6,923 bases of DNA from contig JAEDNL010000050.1 of NCBI GenBank assembly GCA_016302505.1, positions 1-6,923 of the forward strand. The letters run 5' to 3'. This DNA comes from Bacilli bacterium (GTDB taxonomy: Bacteria; Bacillota_I; Bacilli_A; RF39; UBA660). The first letter of the stretch is position 1. Each line of letters starts with the position of its first letter. Below, one piece after another: positions 1 through 5,921 of the stretch. The translations under genes and the position numbers were made by a program. Below the pieces are notes generated by a model that did not search any database, was not told the origin of the DNA, and saw only the letters and a list, made by a program, of their open reading frames with translations.

Positions 1-1220
1 TAACTAAAATGAACAAGTCCTTTTGAGTTAACCTCTATATCAAATCTAGGTGGTTTAGTTCCTGATTGATGAGTAAAATATAATTTTAATTTTTTACCTT
101 TAAATGATGCTGGTGGCGTTTCTATAAATGCATCTCTTATTATATCATTTATTATACTCGTTTTTACTTCTTTAATTGAATTATTATATGAAATCATAAC
201 CTCTGGCATAAGTGTATGTATTCTTTTTTTAGTTTGAGCACTTAAGAATACTATCTTAGCATAAGACATAAATTGAAAATTACTTCTAATATCTTTAGTC
301 CATTGTTTCATACTTGAATCTTTTTCTTCTATAGTATCCCATTTATTAACTACTATTACTACCGGTTTACCTGCTTCAAGAGCATAACCTGCGATATGTT
401 TATCATGCTCTACTATACCTGTAGTTGCATCCAGTACCAAAAGACAAACATCGCTTCTATCTATTGCTTTCATACTTCTAAGTAAACTATACTTTTCTAC
501 TGACTCAAATATTCTTCCTTTCTTACGAAGTCCTGCTGTATCTATTAAAGTATATGTTTCTTTATTATATGTAAACTCTGTATCAATAGCATCTCTAGTC
601 GTACCAGCAACATTACTAACAATTACTCTGTCTTCATTTAAAAGAGCATTTACTAAACTACTCTTACCTACATTAGGTCTTCCTATTACAGATATTTTAA
701 TATTAGTATTCTCTTCTTCATATTGTTCTTGATATCCAGAAGTAGCAGTTTCTAATAATTTATTAATACCAATACCATGTTCAGCAGAGATAGGAACATA
801 TTCATCAAATCCTAGACTATAAAATTCATATTTATTTTCATCTCCACTTTTATTATCCACTTTATTAATTGCAACAATTACTTTTTTATTTGATTTTTTA
901 AGCATATCACGAATCATTAAGTCATTAGTGGTAAGTCCATCTTTTGAGTCAACTACAAATATAATAGTATCTGCCTCTTCAATGCCTACTTCTACTTGCA
1001 TTCTTATTTCTTCATTAAATGCACCATCTGACATGTCTATACCACCTGTATCAATTAAATAAAATGGGATATCTTTATAATTAGCCTTACTATATATTCT
1101 ATCTCTAGTAACACCAGGCGTATCTTCTATAATAGCTATTTTTTTATGAACGATTTTATTAAATAAAGTTGATTTCCCTGTATTTGGTCTACCAACTAAA
1201 CAAATTGTTTGTTTTGCCAT
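1..1220 (-). CDS. der: Ribosome-assembly GTPase Der (EngA), C-terminus cut by window edge
   Basis: Der is a double-GTPase needed for maturation of the 50S ribosomal subunit in the cytoplasm. The reading frame runs from ATG at 1220 to the window edge, giving 406 codons of a family that is usually about 435 to 440 residues, so roughly 30 residues are missing. Two complete G domains are visible. The first has GRPNTGKS at residues 10-17, DTGG at 57-60, NKVD at 119-122 and the SA motif at 145-146. The second has GRPNVGKS at 180-187, DTAG at 227-230, NKWD at 292-295 and SA at 327-328. The rest, from about 345, is the KH-like RNA-binding domain, ending in GLVHFS, typical of the family. GAGGTGA (1226-1232) lies 5 nt before the ATG and fits the anti-Shine-Dalgarno well. 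No damage is seen. Identification is essentially certain. Confidence 0.97.
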   Translation of the reverse strand, partial: MAKQTICLVGRPNTGKSTLFNKIVHKKIAIIEDTPGVTRDRIYSKANYKDIPFYLIDTGGIDMSDGAFNEEIRMQVEVGIEEADTIIFVVDSKDGLTTNDLMIRDMLKKSNKKVIVAINKVDNKSGDENKYEFYSLGFDEYVPISAEHGIGINKLLETATSGYQEQYEEENTNIKISVIGRPNVGKSSLVNALLNEDRVIVSNVAGTTRDAIDTEFTYNKETYTLIDTAGLRKKGRIFESVEKYSLLRSMKAIDRSDVCLLVLDATTGIVEHDKHIAGYALEAGKPVVIVVNKWDTIEEKDSSMKQWTKDIRSNFQFMSYAKIVFLSAQTKKRIHTLMPEVMISYNNSIKEVKTSIINDIIRDAFIETPPASFKGKKLKLYFTHQSGTKPPRFDIEVNSKGLVHFS

Positions 1221-1225
1221 CCCCT

Positions 1226-1267
1226 TCACCTCGCATACATTATACACAAAAATATATTTTTTTTCTA
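1226..1267 (-). promoter_or_regulatory. Promoter and ribosome binding site of der
   Basis: On the minus strand a perfect -10 TATAAT lies at 1239-1244, with TAGAAA (4 of 6 matches to TTGACA) at 1262-1267 and a 17-nt spacer. The expected start site is near 1232, which is the first base of the Shine-Dalgarno GAGGTGA (1226-1232), so the untranslated leader would be only about 12 nt. The site is divergent from the promoter of the PAP2 gene. Confidence 0.6.
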
Positions 1268-1296
1268 GTATATATTTCATTTTTATTGATTTATTG

Positions 1297-1302
1297 TATA
1301 AT
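1297..1302 (+). promoter_or_regulatory. -10 box of the PAP2 gene, giving a probable leaderless mRNA
   Basis: TATAAT is a perfect -10 hexamer, and no convincing -35 is visible at normal spacing. A start site 6 to 8 nt downstream would fall at 1308-1310, next to the in-frame GTG (1309) and ATG (1312). No Shine-Dalgarno sequence precedes any of the possible starts. Confidence 0.5.
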
Positions 1303-1311
1303 TATTTTGTG

Positions 1312-1956
1312 ATGTATATGAAAAAATTAGAATTAAAACCATTAATCATATCTATAAGCCTAGTATTATTTCAATCAATACTTTATGCTTTGTCTAAAAT
1401 AATTAGTGGAAGCAATGCCATTGTCATCGGAGGGTGTATTGATGCATTAATACCATTTAAAATAATAGCTATTATTCCTTACTGTATATGGTATTTCTTA
1501 ATATTTATAATACCTTATTACTATTATAAGAAAGATAAAGAATTATTATCAAAATATATATTATCTTATGTATTAATAACTCTTATAGCTAACATTATAT
1601 TTATAATATGTCCAACTTCTGTTAATAGACCTGTCGTAACTGGTAATGATATATTAAGCAATATGACAAAAATAGTATTCTTTGTAGATAATAATCCAGT
1701 TAATTGTTTTCCATCCTTACATTGTGCGATTAGTTTTCTTTGGATAATATATTCTTTAAATATGAAAAACACAAATAAATATTTTAAAATAATAATAAGT
1801 ATTATATCTATGTTAATAATAATATCAACTCTATTTATAAAACAACATGTATTTATAGATATGATTGGTGGTATATGTATTACTATATTAGTTGTTATTA
1901 TAACTAATCATTTAGATTCTTTAATTAATAAAATAAAAAATGTTCTAAAACTATAA
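1312..1956 (+). CDS. PAP2-family membrane phosphatase (lipid phosphate or undecaprenyl-diphosphate type)
   Basis: This is an integral membrane protein of about 214 residues with around six hydrophobic segments. Numbered from this ATG, they lie near 9-30, 50-70, 80-101, 134-150, 158-177 and 183-200. The PAP2 catalytic signature is present: CPTSVNRP near 100-107 (motif 1, Arg-Pro end), PSLH near 134-137 (motif 2, in place of the commoner PSGH), and KQHVFIDMIGG near 177-187 (motif 3, His and Asp of HxxxD). The family removes phosphate from lipid phosphates, including the undecaprenyl carrier; the actual substrate cannot be read from sequence. In-frame TTG 1294, GTG 1309, ATG 1312 and ATG 1318 are all possible starts. 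TTG 1294 lies on top of the -10 box and is unlikely, and ATG 1312 or 1318 fits best. It stands alone between a divergent promoter and a terminator, and beside a peptidoglycan carboxypeptidase gene, which fits an envelope role. Confidence 0.85.
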   Translation: MYMKKLELKPLIISISLVLFQSILYALSKIISGSNAIVIGGCIDALIPFKIIAIIPYCIWYFLIFIIPYYYYKKDKELLSKYILSYVLITLIANIIFIICPTSVNRPVVTGNDILSNMTKIVFFVDNNPVNCFPSLHCAISFLWIIYSLNMKNTNKYFKIIISIISMLIIISTLFIKQHVFIDMIGGICITILVVIITNHLDSLINKIKNVLKL

Positions 1957-1977
1957 AAATATAATAATATTAAGTGT

Positions 1978-2024
1978 ACAGTAATTATAAATTAGTTGAG
2001 ATTTATAATTACTGTTATTTTTTT
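1978..2024 (+). terminator. Intrinsic terminator after the PAP2 gene
   Basis: A perfect 15-bp inverted repeat (arms 1978-1992 and 2001-2015, loop TAGTTGAG) is followed by TATTTTTTT. The stem is AT-rich but long. It separates the PAP2 gene from the next gene, which has its own promoter. Confidence 0.88.
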
Positions 2025-2047
2025 GTTTTTTATTTCAAAAAATATAG

Positions 2048-2065
2048 TATAATTATATTAAGGAG
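2048..2065 (+). promoter_or_regulatory. -10 box and Shine-Dalgarno of the carboxypeptidase gene
   Basis: TATAAT at 2048-2053 is followed by AAGGAG at 2060-2065. The expected start site (about 2060) coincides with the first base of the Shine-Dalgarno. That Shine-Dalgarno decides the start codon: TTG 2066 directly abuts it and cannot be used, while GTG 2075 sits 9 nt away. Confidence 0.65.
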
Positions 2066-2074
2066 TTGGTAGGT

Positions 2075-3043
2075 GTGGATAAAAAGAAAAAATTAGTTAT
2101 TAATCTAACATTAATATTAATCGGAGGATTTCTACTCTACTCAGCAATAACATATATAATTAGTGATAATAAAATAAATACTGAAAGCGATATTGAAGGA
2201 AAATACATGAATAAAGAAGATTATGTTTTTAAAGAAGATTTAATAGATATTGGATATACTATGGATGAAATTAAAATAATTGAATCTAAAGTAAGTGAAA
2301 CTGATACTAAACAATATTTATTAAATAAAAAATATCCTAATATTGCAAAATTTATTAATTCTTCATCATTCAATGCTAAAAATATAGAAAGATATGAATC
2401 ATACTATGAAAATAACAATGATTTATCATCTGATAATGTTGTTATGTATGTTGAAATAGGACTTGATAGAGAATTTTACACTAATATAACAGAAATATCT
2501 GATTATGATAATATAAATACTCTAGTAAATAAATATTATAAACTACCTGATAATTTTGAAGCTAGTGATTTAGTTTCATTAAGTAAAGAATATAGCCCTA
2601 ATGAAAGGAAAATGAAAAAAGAAGCTGCTGAAGCTATGGTTAAAATGATAGATGCTGCTAAAAAAGATAACATTAATTTATTTGTAGTATCTGGATATAG
2701 AACTGAAAAACAACAAGAATCTTTATTTAATACTTCAAATGAAAAAAATGGTTTAAAACATGCTCTTCTATATTCAGCAAAAAAAGGTCACTCTGAACAT
2801 CAAACTGGTTATGCAGCCGATTTAAATTTGGTTGATGAATCATTCAAAGACACAAATGAATATAAATGGTTAAAAACAAATGCATTTAAATATGGTTTTA
2901 TTGAAAGATATAAAAAAGATAAAGAATTCATAACAGGATATGGTTATGAACCATGGCATTATAGATATGTTGGTATTGATATTGCTACTAAAATATATAC
3001 AGAAAACATTACTTTTGAAGAATATTGTATAAAATATAAGTGA
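2075..3043 (+). CDS. Membrane-anchored D-alanyl-D-alanine carboxypeptidase, M15B (VanY/LdcB type)
   Basis: It is predicted to trim the terminal D-Ala from peptidoglycan stem peptides outside the membrane; a related L,D-carboxypeptidase activity (LdcB-like) is possible. From GTG 2075 it has 322 residues. Residues 2-6 are basic and 8-30 form a single uncleaved membrane anchor. Residues 45-155 form a conserved-looking, non-catalytic region. The peptidase domain occupies about 165-310: VVSGYRT at 204-210, the zinc motif SxHxxGxAxD at 240-249 (His242 and Asp249), and the EPWH motif with catalytic Glu292 and zinc ligand His295. All key residues are intact. Resemblance to VanY is by family; nothing nearby suggests a vancomycin-resistance operon. 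An upstream TTG at 2066 would add 3 residues but abuts the Shine-Dalgarno. Confidence 0.9.
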   Translation: MDKKKKLVINLTLILIGGFLLYSAITYIISDNKINTESDIEGKYMNKEDYVFKEDLIDIGYTMDEIKIIESKVSETDTKQYLLNKKYPNIAKFINSSSFNAKNIERYESYYENNNDLSSDNVVMYVEIGLDREFYTNITEISDYDNINTLVNKYYKLPDNFEASDLVSLSKEYSPNERKMKKEAAEAMVKMIDAAKKDNINLFVVSGYRTEKQQESLFNTSNEKNGLKHALLYSAKKGHSEHQTGYAADLNLVDESFKDTNEYKWLKTNAFKYGFIERYKKDKEFITGYGYEPWHYRYVGIDIATKIYTENITFEEYCIKYK

Positions 3044-3060
3044 GAAATCTCTTATTTTTT
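3036..3060 (+). terminator. Short terminator overlapping the carboxypeptidase stop codon
   Basis: ATAAG (3036-3040) pairs with CTTAT (3051-3055), with a T:T mismatch, then GA/TC closing a GAAA loop, followed by a T run to 3060. It includes the TGA stop of the plus-strand gene and abuts the TAA stop of the convergent gene. The stem is nearly symmetric, so it may also act weakly leftward, though the T run on that side is poor. Confidence 0.5.
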
Positions 3061-3726
3061 AATGAATAAAATATAAAAATAACCAACTAATATAGATGAA
3101 CTTATAATAACTATAACTACTTTTAATATTTCTTTACTTGTATAACTCATAGTTTTATATTCTTCTTTAGTTTCTATGTTTTTAGATACATTAATACTTT
3201 TTAAAGCATGTATTTTATAGTCATTGTTACCACATACTACTTCTATTAAATTATCAGTTTTATTAAAGTTACCATTACCTATTACTTTAACATTACTTTT
3301 TCCTATAGTTTCATAATTAATATTTAAATTCTTTTCCTCATTAATATTAATCTTATATTCATGTGTATTAGTATTAAAATTAATATCATACCCTTCTATG
3401 CTTAAATCAGTTAATATACATTTATCAGAAATATCCTTTTTATAATTTTTAAATACATTTATTTCATATTTACCCATTTTATCTGATTCAACATAAAAGA
3501 TATTTTTTCCATCTTTTATTTCAAATATACCACTACCAGATACATTTTCACCCTTAGAAGATTTAACGACTATTTTAATATTAGATGAGTTTGTAAAATA
3601 ATTATATTTTCTTGTACTTATATCAAAATATGGTGATAAGTTTTCATTGTTTATTTTAATATTTTCAAGAGCAAATATTTTTATAAAACTAAAAAAAATT
3701 ATTAAAGTAAATATTTTCTTTTTCAT
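3052..3726 (-). CDS. Secreted membrane-anchored protein with two cadherin-like beta-sandwich domains
   Basis: The 224-residue product starts with a signal peptide (MKKK, then a hydrophobic stretch to about 19). Residues 21-93 and 104-176 look like two tandem copies of the bacterial cadherin-like beta-sandwich domain. The second copy has the typical pattern LTDLSIEGYDINFN, THEYKI, then VIGNGN and NLIEVV; the first is more diverged, with LSPYFDISTRKYNY. A second hydrophobic helix (about 200-220) followed by FIKK anchors the C-terminus, so the domains would face outside. No enzyme motif or LPXTG sorting signal is seen. These domains occur in surface proteins, where they are thought to act as binding or spacer modules. 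The gene lies 34 bp after pdp in the same direction and has no recognisable Shine-Dalgarno, so it may depend on pdp transcription. Exact function unknown. Confidence 0.75.
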   Translation of the reverse strand: MKKKIFTLIIFFSFIKIFALENIKINNENLSPYFDISTRKYNYFTNSSNIKIVVKSSKGENVSGSGIFEIKDGKNIFYVESDKMGKYEINVFKNYKKDISDKCILTDLSIEGYDINFNTNTHEYKININEEKNLNINYETIGKSNVKVIGNGNFNKTDNLIEVVCGNNDYKIHALKSINVSKNIETKEEYKTMSYTSKEILKVVIVIISSSILVGYFYILFIKK

Positions 3727-3760
3727 ATTAATATTATTTACAATAATAATTATTTGATAC

Positions 3761-5038
3761 TTATTTAATAGTTTTTATTATAATTTTAGATACTTTTTTC
3801 TTCTTCTTATCTATCTTAAATGAATCAATGAATCTTTCTTTCATATTTTCTATCTTTTTATTATAATAAATCACTCCTAATATATCACCTTTATGTACTT
3901 TAGAACCAAGTGGTTTTTCTATTACAACTCCTGATGCATAATCTATTTTATCAGTTTTCTTAACTCTACCAGCACCTAAATCAAACACTAAAGATGCAAT
4001 ATTCTCTGCATTAATGTTATTTATATAACCTGTTTTATTACTTACTACAATATGTTTTTTAGCTTTACTTTTTATTTTATTTATATCTCCATGTTGAGAT
4101 TTAATCCATTCATAGAATTTATTCTTAGCATGACCACTTTCTATTAAATTAATAACCAGATTTTTAGCTTTCCTAAAACTTATCTTTTTAGCTGTACTAA
4201 TCATTAAAGTAGAAATATAAACAGAAAGTTCATAAAGTCTTTTATCATATTTAAGATTAAAGAAATCTATTACTTCTTTTACTTCAAGAGCATTGCCAAT
4301 ATTTTTACCAAGTGGACTTTTCATATCACTTAAAGTACATATGACTTTTTTATTATAGAATTTACCTATTTCAATCATGGTTTTAGATAGCTTAGTAGCG
4401 TCTTTTATATTCTTCATAAAAGCACCTTTACCTACTTTAAGATCAATAATTATTATATCACTACCACTAGCTATTTTTTTACTCATAATTGAACTTGCAA
4501 TTAATGGTATTGAATCTACTGCTCCTATTTCATTTCTAAGAGCATATATTTTTTTATCAGCTACTGCTATTTTTTCACTTTGACTAACTACAGCACATCC
4601 GACAGTATTTAATTCTTTTATAAATTCCTTATGACTTAGATTTAACTTATACCCAGTAATACTTTCTAATTTATCAACAGTTCCTCCAGTTAGACCAAGT
4701 CCTCTACCACTCATTTTAGGTACTGCTACTCCAGAAGATGCAACTATAGGAGATACTATTAATGTGATTTTATCTCCAACTCCACCAGTAGAATGCTTAT
4801 CAACAGTTGGCTTTAACACATCACTTAAATCAATAACATCTCCACTCTTAATCATCGCATCAGTTAAATAATATGTCTCGGTTATAGAAAGTGAATTATT
4901 ATAAATACTAAATATAAATTCACTCATAGTCTTATCATTAATTTTACCCTTAACATAAGAATTAACCATATATTTAATTTCATCATAAGATAAAGATTCT
5001 TTATTATTTTTTTTATTTATTATATCTATAGCTTTCAT
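3761..5038 (-). CDS. pdp: Pyrimidine-nucleoside phosphorylase (thymidine phosphorylase family)
   Basis: This cytoplasmic salvage enzyme splits uridine, deoxyuridine or thymidine with phosphate into the base and (deoxy)ribose 1-phosphate. At 425 residues it has nearly the family length (about 433). The order is the alpha domain, the phosphate-binding region with DKHSTGGVGD at 80-89 (Lys81, Ser83), the glycine-rich GRGLGLTGGTVDKLES at 111-126, the pyrimidine-binding residues Arg168, Ser183 and Lys187 in YALR...DSIPLIASSIMSKKIA, and a C-terminal PYNP domain (about 335-425) with SGVVIEKPLGSKVHKGD. The numbering of Arg168, Ser183 and Lys187 agrees with that known for the Bacillus enzymes, which favours the bispecific PyNP over strict DeoA. 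The start is supported by AGGAG 7 nt upstream. No other deo-pathway gene is in the window. The lysine-rich C-terminus (KKKKK near 413) is compatible with the family. Confidence 0.95.
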   Translation of the reverse strand: MKAIDIINKKNNKESLSYDEIKYMVNSYVKGKINDKTMSEFIFSIYNNSLSITETYYLTDAMIKSGDVIDLSDVLKPTVDKHSTGGVGDKITLIVSPIVASSGVAVPKMSGRGLGLTGGTVDKLESITGYKLNLSHKEFIKELNTVGCAVVSQSEKIAVADKKIYALRNEIGAVDSIPLIASSIMSKKIASGSDIIIIDLKVGKGAFMKNIKDATKLSKTMIEIGKFYNKKVICTLSDMKSPLGKNIGNALEVKEVIDFFNLKYDKRLYELSVYISTLMISTAKKISFRKAKNLVINLIESGHAKNKFYEWIKSQHGDINKIKSKAKKHIVVSNKTGYINNINAENIASLVFDLGAGRVKKTDKIDYASGVVIEKPLGSKVHKGDILGVIYYNKKIENMKERFIDSFKIDKKKKKVSKIIIKTIK

Positions 5039-5045
5039 AAATACA

Positions 5046-5067
5046 CTCCTACTATATAAATATTATA
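5046..5067 (-). promoter_or_regulatory. -10 box and Shine-Dalgarno of pdp
   Basis: On the minus strand TTG-TATAAT places a perfect -10 at 5062-5067, and AGGAG lies at 5046-5050, 7 nt before the ATG. The expected start site near 5055 leaves a leader of about 17 nt. I see no good -35. The 130 bp upstream (5068-5197) are AT-rich with no gene or clear site. Confidence 0.6.
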
Positions 5068-5197
5068 CAAAAAAAATAGATTTAAATAAATACTTAAGTT
5101 TATAATATTTTATATAGATTATCTTTTACTAACTTAAAACCTTAATGTTTAAATAAACTATCACAATTACTCATCATATAATTAATATATTCAATAT

Positions 5198-5224
5198 AAA
5201 AAGAGTAACTGCAAACAGTTACTC
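5198..5224 (-). terminator. Intrinsic terminator of the sigma-like gene, overlapping its stop codon
   Basis: On the minus strand GAGTAACTG-TTTG-CAGTTACTC is a perfect 9-bp stem (5203-5211 with 5216-5224) followed by TTTTT (5198-5202). The 5' arm contains the last glutamate codon and the TAA stop of the gene. It marks the end of the minus-strand phage-like block. Confidence 0.9.
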
Positions 5225-5704
5225 ATATGTGTTTTTAAGTTCTTTATATATTTTATTTAAGGCTCTATCTATACTATGTTTAATAGCGTTAATAGAACAG
5301 TTTTCTAACAAAGATATTTCTTTTAATGTTTTATCATAAAAGTAATATTTTATAAGTCTTTTTCTTTGTATAGTTGGTAACTTATTAATAGTATTCCATA
5401 ATTCTTTTATAATAATGTTTTCTATTGTTAACTCTTCTATACTTTTAGATATTAATAAACCTTTTACTGATAAACTAGATTCACTTTGTTCACTATGTTC
5501 TATATGAACAGAATACTCTTTTAATTTTGAATTTTCATATCTTTCTGATTCATCAAATATATTAAATATTTCTTCTGTTACATTAATTCTATTAACTCCA
5601 TTATTATTTTTAAATATTATATAAAATAATCCTTTTTCTTTAACACTCTCTAAAACATAAGGATTGTCTTTAAATTTTCTTCTTTTTGGGCGAATATCCA
5701 CCAT
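5219..5704 (-). CDS. Small sigma-70-family protein with a region 4 helix-turn-helix, mobile-element type
   Basis: The product has 161 residues. Residues 103-157 are a sigma region 4: INKLPTIQRKRLIKYYF (106-122), then a helix-turn-helix at about 127-150 (LKEISLLENCSINAIKHSIDRAL), which would read a -35 element. The N-terminal half (FKDNPYVLE at 11-19, a strand-rich stretch, and HIEHSEQSE at 68-76) matches an arrangement I know from small sigma-like proteins of Firmicutes prophages and conjugative elements; I see no classical region 2. It may therefore be a late-gene activator or a partial sigma factor rather than a full one. AAAGGAG is only 3 nt from the ATG, so GTG 5701, two codons shorter on the protein map by one residue, is a possible alternative start. 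The Shine-Dalgarno lies inside a hairpin. The gene follows a lysis-type cassette and a structured interval. Confidence 0.8.
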   Translation of the reverse strand: MVDIRPKRRKFKDNPYVLESVKEKGLFYIIFKNNNGVNRINVTEEIFNIFDESERYENSKLKEYSVHIEHSEQSESSLSVKGLLISKSIEELTIENIIIKELWNTINKLPTIQRKRLIKYYFYDKTLKEISLLENCSINAIKHSIDRALNKIYKELKNTYE

Positions 5705-5707
5705 AAT

Positions 5708-5736
5708 CTCCTTTCAAAATGATTTATTTTGAAAAG
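5708..5736 (-). promoter_or_regulatory. Hairpin sequestering the ribosome binding site of the sigma-like gene
   Basis: On the minus strand CUUUUCAAAAU (5726-5736) pairs with AUUUUGAAAGG (5710-5720) around an AAAUC loop. This gives 11 bp with one U:G wobble, and 9 bp (5712-5720 with 5726-5734) are a perfect DNA inverted repeat. The 3' arm contains the GG of the GGAG Shine-Dalgarno (5708-5711), so the folded mRNA would hide it. The palindrome could equally be a protein operator. Confidence 0.55.
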
Positions 5737-5759
5737 ATGGGCGGACCTCTTAAATATAA

Positions 5760-5804
5760 TAAAAAGGAAGCAATTAGTTTTTTGCAAACATAATTACTTC
5801 CTTT
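5760..5804 (-). terminator. Long intrinsic terminator before the sigma-like gene
   Basis: On the minus strand AAAGGAAGUAAUUA (5791-5804) pairs with UAAUUGCUUCCUUU (5763-5776): 14 bp with one U:G wobble, and a further GUUU/AAAC helix in the loop. UUUUUA follows at 5760-5765. On the plus strand the wobble becomes a C:A mismatch and there is no T run, so it works leftward. It ends transcripts from the lysis genes or from the putative RNA gene, unless antiterminated into the sigma-like gene. Confidence 0.85.
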
Positions 5805-5916
5805 GTTTGAATATATAAATATTATTTTAACTCTATAAAGAACCCGATACTTCATAAGCAACTACCACCACTAAAACTAGTTAAGAATGGTACTGCTTAA
5901 TATCTTAACTTAATAT
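5760..5916 (-). ncRNA. Candidate structured RNA, about 155 nt, with an H-type pseudoknot
   Basis: This interval lies between an extended -10 promoter and a strong terminator and has no convincing protein gene. Near its 5' end two helices interlock. GUUAAGA (5903-5909) can pair with UCUUAAC (5880-5886). UAAGCA-G-UACCA (5888-5899) can pair with UGGUA-GU-UGCUUA (5855-5867). Their order a-b-a'-b' is that of an H-type pseudoknot. Immediately next to it UGAAG (5850-5854) pairs with CUUUA (5836-5840) around a UAUCGGGUU loop. An unstructured AU-rich linker leads to the terminator. The 3-nt first loop is short for an 11-bp helix, so the two helices may instead be alternatives. I recognise no known riboswitch or RNA family. 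It could be a separate small RNA, the leader of the sigma-like gene, or merely the 3' UTR of the lysis genes. Confidence 0.4.
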
Positions 5917-5921
5917 AAAAC

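Noticed and set aside
1566..1772. 68-codon frame on the minus strand inside the PAP2 gene
   Set aside because: It lies wholly opposite the PAP2 catalytic motifs, has no Shine-Dalgarno and no protein features; it is an antisense shadow.
2066..2074. TTG 2066 as start of the carboxypeptidase
   Set aside because: It directly abuts AAGGAG with no spacer, whereas GTG 2075 is 9 nt away.
2075..3043. Vancomycin-resistance gene vanY
   Set aside because: The M15B motifs fit, but no vanA, vanH, vanX, vanR or vanS type gene is adjacent; such carboxypeptidases are common housekeeping enzymes in Bacillota.
4377..4583. 68-codon hydrophobic frame on the plus strand inside pdp
   Set aside because: It is antisense to conserved pdp residues; its hydrophobic look comes from the complement of charged codons, and it has no RBS.
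5068..5197. Possible attachment site or gene in the gap between pdp and the sigma-like gene
   Set aside because: Only AT-rich sequence with very short inverted repeats such as GTTT-ATTT-AAAC is visible; there is no direct repeat, tRNA fragment or open frame with an RBS.
5724..5855. 43-codon frame on the minus strand from ATG 5855 to TAA 5724
   Set aside because: It runs through the long terminator and its T run and ends in the RBS-hiding hairpin. It has only a weak GGTGG upstream, and a composition that does not look like a protein.
5822..5909. Possible tRNA or known riboswitch in the structured interval (GGGUUC resembles a T-loop)
   Set aside because: No cloverleaf, acceptor stem or CCA can be formed, and no conserved riboswitch core that I know is present.
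5853..5921. In-frame run reading AVPFLTSFSGGSCL after a stop, with a preceding 8-codon frame, within the structured interval
   Set aside because: The second part has no start codon, the first has no RBS, and the same bases form the two interlocking helices. RNA structure explains the sequence better.
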